From positions 1 to 59,381 of the forward strand of contig JAJRYF010000031.1 in assembly GCA_024275935.1 (NCBI GenBank): a stretch of 59,381 nucleotides of DNA, read 5' to 3'. Origin of the DNA: Gammaproteobacteria bacterium. GTDB lineage: Bacteria; Pseudomonadota; Gammaproteobacteria; Xanthomonadales; SZUA-36. The translations under genes and the position numbers were made by a program. A model generated the notes under the pieces. The model was not told where the DNA came from, made no database searches, and saw only the letters and a program-made list of their open reading frames with translations. Below are positions 28,818 through 38,200 of the stretch, piece by piece (position 1 is the stretch's first letter; each line of letters starts with the position of its first letter).

Positions 28818-29417
28818 TCACCAACTGCCAGAATCTCTCACTTGGAGATCCATTTTTTGTCGAATTCTTTGCTTGGCCCGGTACAACACCCGGTCGAAGT
28901 GCTCAGAGGGTAAGTCAAGCTCCATACAAATTTCACTTTTCTCAATATCATCAATGAAATAGCGCCAAAGTATATGCCTATCTCGGTGCTTGGGAAGCTC
29001 AGCAATTAAGCCGCGAACCAGGGTGGCGGTATCTTCTTGTTGCAAGCGTTTGAGCTGGTTTGGGGATGGGTCTACAGCCTGACCCACGGAATCTTCATCA
29101 CTAAAAGTGTTACGGCGTTTTTCCTTGCGGTAATGATTGATAAACAGATTAACCGCAGTGGTGTGAATGAAGGCTTTTACTTGCTCAGGATTATCTAGCG
29201 GCTGTTTGCGCAAGCGGGCCAGCACCACCATAAAGGCATCTTGGTGCAGATCACCGGCAAGGTCTATATCACCACAGCGCTGGGTGAGCATCAACAGTAA
29301 ACCACGCGAGTACCTACGCACCAAAGCTGTCTCGGCTTTGGGGGTTCCCGCAGCAATGGCTTGCAATACCGAAGCTACATCGAAGTCATCTGCACTTATT
29401 GGGTCAATGCTTAGCAA
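28818..29417 (-). CDS. ECF-type RNA polymerase sigma factor
   Basis: 199 aa with sigma region 2 (about residues 28-95; AGDLHQDAFMVVLARLRK) and region 4 (about 133-190; ELPKHRDRHILWRYFIDDIEKSEI, then LDLPSEHFDRVLYRAKQRIRQKM). Regions 1 and 3 are missing, as in ECF/group 4 sigma factors. The start is TTG at 29417; the upstream frame is closed by a stop two codons earlier, and no closer ATG exists. Such a weak start suggests low translation. First gene of the sigma/anti-sigma/CHAT/122-aa/trypsin cluster. The target promoters are unknown. Confidence 0.9.
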   Translation of the reverse strand: MLSIDPISADDFDVASVLQAIAAGTPKAETALVRRYSRGLLLMLTQRCGDIDLAGDLHQDAFMVVLARLRKQPLDNPEQVKAFIHTTAVNLFINHYRKEKRRNTFSDEDSVGQAVDPSPNQLKRLQQEDTATLVRGLIAELPKHRDRHILWRYFIDDIEKSEICMELDLPSEHFDRVLYRAKQRIRQKMDLQVRDSGSW

Positions 29418-29489
29418 TAGTTATTCGCTTTTAGTTGTTATGTATATCATAGAGAGTTGCGTGTGGGTTGGCAATGGATGGGCGTAGGA

Positions 29490-29522
29490 CTCCTGGTTTA
29501 TATTGGGTGGGGCTCCTGGTTT
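29490..29522 (-). repeat. 10-bp direct repeat upstream of the sigma gene
   Basis: On the minus strand AAACCAGGAG occurs twice, at 29522-29513 and 29499-29490, with a 23-base period. The copies lie about 73-105 bases upstream of the sigma start. This is the distance and style of a regulator site or of duplicated promoter elements; no protein can be assigned. Confidence 0.5.
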
Positions 29523-29526
29523 GTAG

Positions 29527-30195
29527 TTACTTCGCTTTAGACTTGTGGGCTACTTTATTGCGTACATACTTGGGCAGTAACAGATCCGGGGTGATAGTGT
29601 TGCCTGCGGCGAGTTGCGGTTTGGCGAGCTCTAAAACGGCGCTGGCTTGTGGCCAACAGTCACTGAGCAGATATTCTGGATGGCGACTAAAACTATCGGC
29701 GTATTCAGTAAAACCGTTGCCAAGGGCGATAAACTCGCCGGCGGGAAAATCCACTGCCACTGGCGCACAAACGCGCTCTTCTTCATGCAGCTGCATCCTG
29801 CCGTTGCTGTCCCGCTGGCAAATAGCGCTATACACTTCACCCATGCGCGCATCCATGCATACCAGGGCAGTATTAACTGTTACCGGCATAGCCCCTTGAG
29901 CTACCGCCAATAGTGAAGAAATACTTATCACTGGCAAGCCTGCGCCAAACGCCAAGCCCTGGGCCACACCTAAACCAATTCTTAGCGAGGTAAAACTACC
30001 CGGGCCAACGCCACAGGTAATAGCATCAAGTTCAGTCAGGCTCAACCCGCATTCTGCTAATACCTGGTCGCAAAGCTCAAAGATCATCTCAGCGTGCTGC
30101 CTGGGGGTGGTTTCTAGTCGCTCGGCGACTTTCTCGCCATTACAGGCGGCTACCGAGAGAACAGCAGATGAGGTATCAATTGCCAGTAGTTTCAT
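29527..30195 (-). CDS. tsaB: tRNA threonylcarbamoyladenosine synthesis protein TsaB
   Basis: Partner of TsaD and TsaE in making t6A37 on ANN-decoding tRNAs. The 222-aa ASKHA-fold protein opens MKLLAIDTSSAVLSVAA and has CGVGPGSFTSLRIGLGVAQGLAFG near residue 65, both TsaB signatures. I chose ATG 30195 because GGAGA lies at proper spacing; a GTG four codons upstream abuts that site. It overlaps the yoaA 3' end by 20 bases. Confidence 0.95.
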   Translation of the reverse strand: MKLLAIDTSSAVLSVAACNGEKVAERLETTPRQHAEMIFELCDQVLAECGLSLTELDAITCGVGPGSFTSLRIGLGVAQGLAFGAGLPVISISSLLAVAQGAMPVTVNTALVCMDARMGEVYSAICQRDSNGRMQLHEEERVCAPVAVDFPAGEFIALGNGFTEYADSFSRHPEYLLSDCWPQASAVLELAKPQLAAGNTITPDLLLPKYVRNKVAHKSKAK

Positions 30196-32155
30196 TAACT
30201 TTTGCACTCTCCTTTTGCGTTTGTGCCTGGGGGTTTATATGCTCGATGAAAGCCAAGACCTTTTCTAGGACACGGGTACGGGAAAAGCGCGGTAGCGATT
30301 CAATAAAAACTTTACCATAGCCTTTTTCAAGTAAGCGTGGGTCACCTAAGATTAACACGCCTTTATCTTTTACATCCCGAATTAGCCTGCCTGCTCCCTG
30401 TTTCAGGGCGATAACCGCAGCAGGTAGTTGCAGGGTGGAAAAAGGATTATCGCCCTGATTGCGAACAATTGCAGCGCGAGCTTCTAGAATTGGATCATCT
30501 GGTGGCGCAAAAGGTAGTTTATCAATCATTACCAGTGATAATGCCGGACCAATCACATCAACCCCTTCCCAAAAACTAGCTGCACCCAGCAGCACCCCAT
30601 TGCCGGCCTCCCGAAATTCTTCCAACAGAGCAGTTCGTGCTGCCCTGCCCTGGATGAACAAGGGCAATTCACAACGACCCTCCAACCAATCGGCGGCAAT
30701 ATTCAAAGCCCGGTGAGATGAAAACAACAAAAATGCTCGCCCACCGTTAGCTTCAACCACTGGCCAAACGGTACTCATCAAGGTGGTTGTGTAATCAGGC
30801 TGATTCGGGTTTGGTAATCCGGTAGGGGCATATAACAGTGCATTACTACGGTAATCGAAACCGCCTTCAGCGATAAAGGTATGGGCATCTTGTAAGCCAG
30901 TTTCACGCTGAAAGTGATCGAATCGGTCCTTTACTGTTAGTGTTGCAGAGGTAAATATCCAGGTAGCATCCATAGTTTCGCGGTATTCACTAAAAGGCAC
31001 GGCAATATCCAGCGGGGTTGAGTGCAAACTAAAACTATGCTGGTGACGCTCATACCAGGAGACCAAATCCGTGCGTTTGTCATCGCAAATTTCCTGCCAA
31101 CGCTGCCATAAATCACCGGCTCGCTGATAGCAGCTTTCCAGACCAACGCTGGTGGCTTCCAATGGTTTTAACGCATCTCTTAATTGTTTTACTGTGGCTG
31201 CCAAGTCACCAAGATCTTCCAGCAATGAAGCATCTTCAGATAATTTATCCCAGCTCCCCCGAGCTGGCATATCTGCTAAAAAACCAGCCTGAGATTTACG
31301 CCAAGCTATTTGTCCGGCCTCAACTGACTCCCTGACCACCGCCATGCCACCAGTAACCAACCCGGCCTCTGCCATCACATCCCGATGTAAATCTCGGATT
31401 TGTCGCGACGAAAAACCCTTTGAGAAAAAGCGGGTGGCAATAGATGGTACCAAGTGCGCCTCATCCAGAATCATCAATTCAGAAGAGGGCAAAACTTCCC
31501 CGAAACCACTTTGCTTAACTGCCATATCAGCAAACAATAAATGGTGATTAACCACCACTACATCCGCATCCTGTGCATTACGGCGGGCATTAACGACAAA
31601 GCAGTCATCGTAGCTGGGGCACTCCGGCCCAAGGCAATTATCCAGAGTGGAGGTGATTTTTGGCCACAAACCGGAACCTTCAGTTAGCAAATTACTAAGT
31701 GACAGGTCACCAGAACTGGTGGTTTGCCCCCACTGATAAACATCTTCCAGTTGCGACACCATTTCCCGACTATCTAGACGCCCATCGGTACGGGTCTGTT
31801 CGGTACGATACAAACATAAATAGTTAGATCTACCTTTTAGCAAAGCGATCTGGATGTCCAAGCCTAATGAGGCTCGCACTAACGGCAAATCCCGAAAAAA
31901 TAATTGATCCTGCAAAGTTCTGGTACCAGTTGAAATAATAGTGCGCACCCCGGCTGACAATGCTGGAACTAAATACGCCAGGGTTTTACCGGTACCAGTA
32001 CCGGCTTCAGCAATCAAGTTGTGGCCCTCAGAGATGGCAGTTGCTACAGTTTCAGCAAAGGTTATTTGCGCTGCACGAGGCTGAAAACCCGGCAAGGTTT
32101 CAGCGAAGGGGCCGCCGCTCCCAAGCAGGTGTTTTACGCTGGCATTGGTACTCAC
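30176..32155 (-). CDS. yoaA: ATP-dependent helicase YoaA (DinG/XPD family)
   Basis: A superfamily 2 iron-sulfur DNA helicase of 659 aa. Walker A EAGTGTGKT is near residue 45, and DEAH in LILDEAHLV near 245. The Fe-S cysteines lie in the YLCLYR, CLGPEC and YDDC stretches. C-terminal helicase motifs include LLGAASFWEGVDV and QGAGRLIRD. In E. coli YoaA aids repair of damaged forks. I chose GTG 32155, matching the N-terminal length of homologues and lying 7 bases past the upstream stop; the frame stays open back to 32248 but would run into the lipoprotein gene. Confidence 0.93.
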   Translation of the reverse strand: MSTNASVKHLLGSGGPFAETLPGFQPRAAQITFAETVATAISEGHNLIAEAGTGTGKTLAYLVPALSAGVRTIISTGTRTLQDQLFFRDLPLVRASLGLDIQIALLKGRSNYLCLYRTEQTRTDGRLDSREMVSQLEDVYQWGQTTSSGDLSLSNLLTEGSGLWPKITSTLDNCLGPECPSYDDCFVVNARRNAQDADVVVVNHHLLFADMAVKQSGFGEVLPSSELMILDEAHLVPSIATRFFSKGFSSRQIRDLHRDVMAEAGLVTGGMAVVRESVEAGQIAWRKSQAGFLADMPARGSWDKLSEDASLLEDLGDLAATVKQLRDALKPLEATSVGLESCYQRAGDLWQRWQEICDDKRTDLVSWYERHQHSFSLHSTPLDIAVPFSEYRETMDATWIFTSATLTVKDRFDHFQRETGLQDAHTFIAEGGFDYRSNALLYAPTGLPNPNQPDYTTTLMSTVWPVVEANGGRAFLLFSSHRALNIAADWLEGRCELPLFIQGRAARTALLEEFREAGNGVLLGAASFWEGVDVIGPALSLVMIDKLPFAPPDDPILEARAAIVRNQGDNPFSTLQLPAAVIALKQGAGRLIRDVKDKGVLILGDPRLLEKGYGKVFIESLPRFSRTRVLEKVLAFIEHINPQAQTQKESAKVNETTGN

Positions 32156-32162
32156 GCAGCTA

Positions 32163-32666
32163 TCAATACTTTTGTGGCCGCTTGCGCATGCAGTGTTCAA
32201 CCTGCCCACGAGCAGCATCAGCAGCTGGTGTATCACCAATATAGTCATTCGCTAAAGCAATTGTGCGCCAATTTCGGGCACACATTTCGCCTACTTGGGC
32301 ACCAACATCATAGGAGCGAGTGGCGAAGTTTATTGCCTGTTGCCAGTCCTCCTGCTGAAGCCTGACTTCGGCTAGTCTTTGCAGTAATTCGGGGTCTCGT
32401 GGCTCGATTCTTAAACCGCGCTCCAGCATTTGTGCTGCCTGCTCCAGTTGCCCGGAAGATTCTGAGGACGCAGCCGAGGCTAGTAATTGGCGCACTGCGG
32501 GGTTTTGCAATGGTTGCACCTGGATACCCTCGCTCTCACGACTAGCCGCTTCGCGAACTTCGGTTTCCACTTCCTGGCTCAGTGGTGACTGGGTGGGTTT
32601 AGTGGGGCCACTGCCAGCGCAAGCACTGAGCACTAAAGCCAATAACAAAATAACTATAAAACGCAT
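32163..32666 (-). CDS. TPR lipoprotein, LpoP-like candidate activator of PBP1B
   Basis: 167 aa. Signal sequence with lipobox LVLSAC (Cys 16), a polar linker rich in Gln, Pro and Glu, then two to three TPR helices (SSESSGQLEQAAQMLERGLRIEP and RLAEVRLQQEDWQQAINFATRSY as successive segments). It starts 1 base after the PBP1B stop. In Pseudomonas the outer-membrane TPR lipoprotein LpoP, encoded beside ponB, activates PBP1B. Size class, lipobox, TPR content and position all fit that role, which I infer rather than see. Confidence 0.75.
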   Translation of the reverse strand: MRFIVILLLALVLSACAGSGPTKPTQSPLSQEVETEVREAASRESEGIQVQPLQNPAVRQLLASAASSESSGQLEQAAQMLERGLRIEPRDPELLQRLAEVRLQQEDWQQAINFATRSYDVGAQVGEMCARNWRTIALANDYIGDTPAADAARGQVEHCMRKRPQKY

Positions 32667-32667
32667 A

Positions 32668-35052
32668 TCAATTCCTGTTTTCCTGCTGCTCGCGCTTAAA
32701 CCATTTCCAGCGTTGAGATGGCTTGCCCGATTGATTTTCCTGTTGCCTTAAACATTCGGTTTTTGCTGCCGGTATACCTACCTGCATAAACGGCATTTCC
32801 TCTGCACCAGGGCAGTTTGCTGCGGTTAAACTTGCGGACTCTCTATCTACCCAGGTCGTTTCGACCCCACGAGGATACTCAAGTTGCCAGTCCGCCAACG
32901 GTATTTCCCGGAAAGCTCTGGCCCAAAGTCTTAGGGCCGCACTAGAACCGGTTACCCTGGCTGGTTGATTGTCATCCCGACCCACCCAAACCACACCCAA
33001 GCGTTGATCAGTATAGCCGACAAACCAACTATCTTTGCGGTCATTAGTGGTACCAGTCTTGCCCGCAATGTTGGCCTGGCGACCTAATAATGCAGGTAAT
33101 GCTCTGGCAGTACCTGTCTTAGTAACCTGGGTTAAAGCAAAGTTCATGATTGAAATAGCTTCACGGTTTTGCAGCGGCTTTAAGGTCAGCCTAAACGCTT
33201 CCTCTAAGGCCCCGTTTTCAGCGATAACCGCCGTTACCGCACGCAACGGAACCTGATAGCCACCGGCTGCTAAAGCCTGATATATACCTGCAACTTCCAG
33301 CGGAGTAAGCTCCACCGCCCCTAAAATAACCGCTGGTACCGGGGTAATATCAAGTTCAAGACCATATCTTTGTAATGACTGCAAAATATGCGTAGGCCCA
33401 AAGGTCATTCCCAGGTTAACAGTCGCCAGGTTCCATGAATGCACCAGTGCATCAAGTAGGTTCACGCTCCCGTGGGTTTCATTGGTGTAATTACGCGGCT
33501 GCCAGTAGTCACCATTTGCCAGGCGTAAATTTATCGGGCTGTCATCAAGCTGAGATAACAAATTAAACTGTTGGGGATGCTCCAGCGCCAACAAATAAAC
33601 CAGCGGCTTCATAATTGAGCCAATCTGCCGGCGGGCATCAAGGGCACGATTAAATCCAGCCCGACCAGGTATGCGGTCGCCTACCAGAGCGCGAATCTCA
33701 CCATTTTGCACATCGGTAATAATGAATGCCGCTTGCAATTGTTTGGGTAACCCGCGAGCGGTAAGGTCCTCTAAGCCCGCGGTTACGGCTTTTTCTGCTA
33801 CTAGCTGAGTTACTGGCTCCAATGTAGTCAGAATACTCAAGCCTTCCCGGCGCAAATCAGCTTCATCGTAGCGTTCTTGTAACTGCCGCTTAACCAGATC
33901 AATAAAACCACCTGCTGCAATCCGCAGTCCGCTTACTTGCTTATTTACCCCCAGCGGTTGCTTTAAGGCAAGTTGTAAATCTTGGGCCGTGATCAGGCCG
34001 GTGTCGGCAAACGCTTTTAATACCAGGTTGCGGCGAGCCAAAGCGCGCTCAGGATTGCGTCTGGGGTTATACCAGGAAGCCCCCTTTACCATCCCAATAA
34101 GCAATGCAATTTGAGCTGAATTGAGACTGTCCAAGGGACGGTCAAAGTAAAACCGTGAAGCTCTGGCAAAGCCATGGATGGCATAAGCGCCATGTTGACC
34201 CAAATACACCTGGTTGATATAGGCTTCCAGAATTTCGCTCTTGCTGAAATACGCCTCCAGCAACAAGGCCATTATGGCTTCATTTATTTTCCGCAATATG
34301 GTTTGGCTAGAATCAAGAAATAAATTCTTGACCAGTTGCTGGGTCAAGGTTGAACCACCCTGATCAATCTTACCACTACGAATATCTACCCACAGAGCTC
34401 GGGCTATAGCTTTTGGGTCAACTCCATAATGACTTTTAAAGCGGCGGTCCTCAACTGCTTGCAGTCCCGACACCAATAGCTCGGGGATATCCTCAAGTGG
34501 CAGCAGCTCACGGTCTTGTTTATCCAGTGGGTATATTGAAGCAATTTGAGCTGGATCCAGTCGGGCTATTGCCAAGGGATTACCAGAAAGATCAGTAATA
34601 TTAAGCACCCTCCCGGCAACTATCTCCAGCTGCCAGTTTTGCGATTCCTGATAACCATCGGCAAATTCAAAATCGCGGCTATAAATTTGCCAATAATTGC
34701 CGCTACGAGAATAACTTCCCGGAGCAACAGTAGATTCGGTTTTGCGATAACTAGCGGCCTGTAATTCTATTAGCAGGTCTTTTGAACTGATTTCCTGCCC
34801 GGTATACAGCGTTAATGGTCGCGCATATACCCGGGATGGTCGCTCCCATGTCAGGCCCGCAAACTCACTCTGTACAGTATGGTTAAGGATTAAGGTCCAG
34901 GGAACTAAAACCCCTAAACCGAAGCCAGTCATAAATACAAACACTCGCCAGAGTATGCTTTTCCAAGCGCGCCTACTGGCAATCACCTTCCGAGCAGACC
35001 TACGGGCAGGCTTTTTACGAGTCTTTTTGGCAATGGTTTTCTTTTTTACCAC
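32668..35052 (-). CDS. mrcB: Penicillin-binding protein 1B
   Basis: Bifunctional class A PBP that polymerises and crosslinks peptidoglycan. 794 aa: a basic cytosolic tail (KKKTIAKKTRKKPARR), a membrane helix about 34-57, a UB2H domain (about 70-160), a GT51 glycosyltransferase (about 185-355; EDRRFKSHYGVDPKA and GGSTLTQQLVKNLF), and a transpeptidase with SIMKPL (SxxK), SWN and KTGTT. UB2H is where Lpo activators bind, which fits the lipoprotein gene directly downstream. It is divergent from the large glycosyltransferase gene. Confidence 0.96.
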   Translation of the reverse strand: MVKKKTIAKKTRKKPARRSARKVIASRRAWKSILWRVFVFMTGFGLGVLVPWTLILNHTVQSEFAGLTWERPSRVYARPLTLYTGQEISSKDLLIELQAASYRKTESTVAPGSYSRSGNYWQIYSRDFEFADGYQESQNWQLEIVAGRVLNITDLSGNPLAIARLDPAQIASIYPLDKQDRELLPLEDIPELLVSGLQAVEDRRFKSHYGVDPKAIARALWVDIRSGKIDQGGSTLTQQLVKNLFLDSSQTILRKINEAIMALLLEAYFSKSEILEAYINQVYLGQHGAYAIHGFARASRFYFDRPLDSLNSAQIALLIGMVKGASWYNPRRNPERALARRNLVLKAFADTGLITAQDLQLALKQPLGVNKQVSGLRIAAGGFIDLVKRQLQERYDEADLRREGLSILTTLEPVTQLVAEKAVTAGLEDLTARGLPKQLQAAFIITDVQNGEIRALVGDRIPGRAGFNRALDARRQIGSIMKPLVYLLALEHPQQFNLLSQLDDSPINLRLANGDYWQPRNYTNETHGSVNLLDALVHSWNLATVNLGMTFGPTHILQSLQRYGLELDITPVPAVILGAVELTPLEVAGIYQALAAGGYQVPLRAVTAVIAENGALEEAFRLTLKPLQNREAISIMNFALTQVTKTGTARALPALLGRQANIAGKTGTTNDRKDSWFVGYTDQRLGVVWVGRDDNQPARVTGSSAALRLWARAFREIPLADWQLEYPRGVETTWVDRESASLTAANCPGAEEMPFMQVGIPAAKTECLRQQENQSGKPSQRWKWFKREQQENRN

Positions 35053-35194
35053 AGCAATTCAACTAAGGTAGTGGGCGAATAATAAAGGCTCAATTTCATA
35101 GCACCATTTTATCTGATTTTCCCAGTCTGCGGCGGGCTGTCACAATTTGCCCGAAGAATGCCATTTTCTCTACGCTAAACCCCGATATTAGGGT

Positions 35195-35200
35195 TATAAT
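35195..35200 (+). promoter_or_regulatory. Consensus -10 box 9 bases before the glycosyltransferase ATG
   Basis: A perfect TATAAT lies at 35195-35200. Transcription would begin near 35207, only about 3 bases before the ATG at 35210, and no ribosome site exists in between. This suggests a leaderless mRNA. No good -35 hexamer is seen at 16-18 bases upstream, so the call is tentative. Confidence 0.35.
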
Positions 35201-35209
35201 TTGCATCAC

Positions 35210-38200
35210 ATGAGCCATCCCGAAAATCATTTAAGCACTAGCCCAATTAGTGTCTGCCTGCTACCCAGCACGGCGGGTCAACTCCAGTGGTTGCAATCAG
35301 AAGCGGACGGACTTGGCAAGATTTATGCCTTAACTGGCTGCCAGTCAGATTTATCCTCACTAGCCGAGGTGACTTCGCTTGATTTTCCGGCGGCTGACCT
35401 GGCTGCGTATTTGGCTGTAATTGAAAGTCAGAATCCGGAATCTGTCATCTTGCTGGTGGCTGAGGATATTGAATTACCGGAATTCTGGTTACCCCGGATG
35501 CAAGCAGTAATGGCTGCCGCTGAAAGCAATGCGGTAGTTACTTCTCTGGGAAATGCCAAACCGAAACTAAACCCATTAGCGGCAGATGAAAGCCCCAATA
35601 AATATACAGATCAACGAGTATATCTGGCTGCGAATGGCAACTGGTTTATTGATAACCAATGGCCAACCACATTGGCATTATTGCAGACTGAAGCTAGCAA
35701 TAGTTTGATTAAATATCAGGCCAGCACTGCTAATGCTGTCGATATTCTTCAGCTTGAACAATTACAAGTCGCCGTTTGCGGCAACCTTTATAGTCGCTCT
35801 ACCAGCATGAGAGCAGCTAACCCTTTGCCAGTTTTAGGGCAAATTTGCCAAAAAGTAAGTAATTGGCCGCCAACAACTGGCGCTGCCATGCCAGGGTTGG
35901 ATGGAAAACCAGTTTTATTACATATTACCCACAGCTGGGGTGGTGGAATTGATCGCTGGATTAACGATTTCTGCCAGACTGACACCTCTCACCATCATTT
36001 GATCCTGCAAGCTCGAACAGTTACTAAAGATTTACAGGAAAACCTCAAGCTGAGCTTGTGGGCAAATGGTAAGCGCCAACAAATTAGTACCTGGTGCTTA
36101 CAACCAGAAATTACAGCCAGTGCGATTGAGCACCCGCAGTACCGAGAAATTTTGCGCCAAATCAATCTAAATTTTGCGGTAGACCAAATTATAATTGCTT
36201 CCCTGATCGGACACTCTCTGGATGTTTTGCGTACCGAGCTGCCCTGCCTTCAGCTTATCCACGACTATTACCCATTATGGCCATTCCTTACCGAAGACCC
36301 TACTCGGTATACCGATGTGGCCGGCCACTTTGATTTCCAACAAGCTTGGGAAACTTTGCAAAATCAGCCGGAAGCAAGTCTACCGGGCAATCACAGCCTG
36401 ACTTACTGGAATCAACTACAACAACAATATATGTCCTTACTTGATTCCACTGGCGTGATTCAGGTAGCCCCCAGCAATGCCGCTGCCGCAATTAGCCGCT
36501 TACTTAACCCTGGCAGAGTTGCTGATATTCAGGTAATAGCGCACGGTATTGAGACAACTAATTTATCGCCATTGCCACCACCACAAAGGCAATCTGAGAA
36601 ACTTCGCTTGTTGGTACCTGGCAGAATTCACCCGGGAAAAGGCAAACGATTATTACTGAATGCACTTCCGGAGCTAAGTAAACTTGCCGATGTTTATCTG
36701 CTCGGTAGTGGCAAGGATGGTGAAGACTTCTTTGGTATCAGCGGGGTGCATGTTAGCTGCCAGTACCAAGTCGAAGACCTTGCTGATGAAGCCGCCCTCA
36801 TCGCGGCCGATGCCGCTTTGTTGTTATCTACAGTCCCGGAAACCTGGAGCTACACGCTCTCGGAAATGACCGCCTTGGGGATTCCGGTTATTGCTACCAA
36901 AATAGGTGCATTTACTGAAAGGCTGGAGGCATTAGAAAGTGGCTGGTTAATTGATACCGATAGTGAGAGCCTGATTCAACAAGTCCAGAAGCTAGCAGAA
37001 AAGCCGGAATTATTAGAGCAAGCCAGAGCAAAACTGCAAGCTAAAGAAGTCCATGATCTGGAAGCGATGGTCGCCGCATATAGCCAGTTGTTGGTCAACC
37101 AACCAGGCAATCAACCGCCGGGTGTTAGCAAAATCTCGGTAGCTATACTTCAAACTGATATGGTCAATTTACAAAAAACCAGACTACAGGAAAACTTAAC
37201 TGCCCAAGCGACAAAGATAGCTCAACAAACCAGAGAATTACAAGCGCGAGCAGACTGGGTTTGCGGGGTTGAGGCTGAAATCCAGCAAACCCAAGTAGCT
37301 TCTGAGAACGCCGCTCTAACTGCTGGCAAGGAAATAGAGCGCGTAAATAATGCCTTGATTGAGCGTACTGAATGGGCGCAGTCTGAAATCAACAAATTGG
37401 CTGAAGAGTCCCAAAGCTGGGAAGCTTTACACCAGCAAAAGGCCGATTCCTTACAGCAAGTACTGGCGAGTAGCTCCTGGAAACTCACCAAGCCCTTGCG
37501 GACACTTACCCGCTTTGGTCGAAACCTGCAAGAGATGCAAGCGTGGAATCCAAAGCGGTGGCCATATATTTTCAAACGCCTGCGTCAAAGTCTCGCAATT
37601 CGTGGGCTTAACGGAACCCTACAACGAGCGCAGAACCACAAGCAGCCATCGGCAGCACCTAAAACGGCTTTAAAACCAATTGAAATTCTGAAGCAACGCC
37701 TGGATATTCATTCCAACCCGGTTATTAATCAGCATAAATTCACCGCTGTAGAGAAGCCTCTGGTATCGATAATTATCCCCCTATTTAATCAGTATCTATA
37801 TACCCAGGCATGCCTTGAGTCAATAAACAAGGTAAGCAATACAAGTAGTTTTGAGATCATTCTGGTGGACGATTGTTCGACAGATAAAACCACCGAATTA
37901 CTAGCCGCCTGCACGGGCGTAACCCAACTAAGAAATTTAGAAAACCTGGGGTTTATTGGTAGTTGCAATCGCGGCGCTGAGGCAGCCACGGGTGAGTATT
38001 TGTTGTTCCTTAATAATGACACCCAGGTTACCGATAACTGGCTAGACACCCTGCTCGCTACCTTCCAGGAATTCCCTAATGCTGGTGTTGTCGGATCCCG
38101 TTTAATATACCCAGACGGCAGCTTACAAGAAGCTGGAGGCATTATCTTCAAAGACGCCAGCGGCTGGAACTACGGACGCTATGCCAAGGCCAACGACCCC

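Noticed and set aside
23472-29417. CRISPR/type III-E Craspase locus
   Set aside because: No direct-repeat array, no Cas7-11-like gene and no reverse transcriptase are present anywhere in the window; only the TPR-CHAT and sigma parts resemble it.
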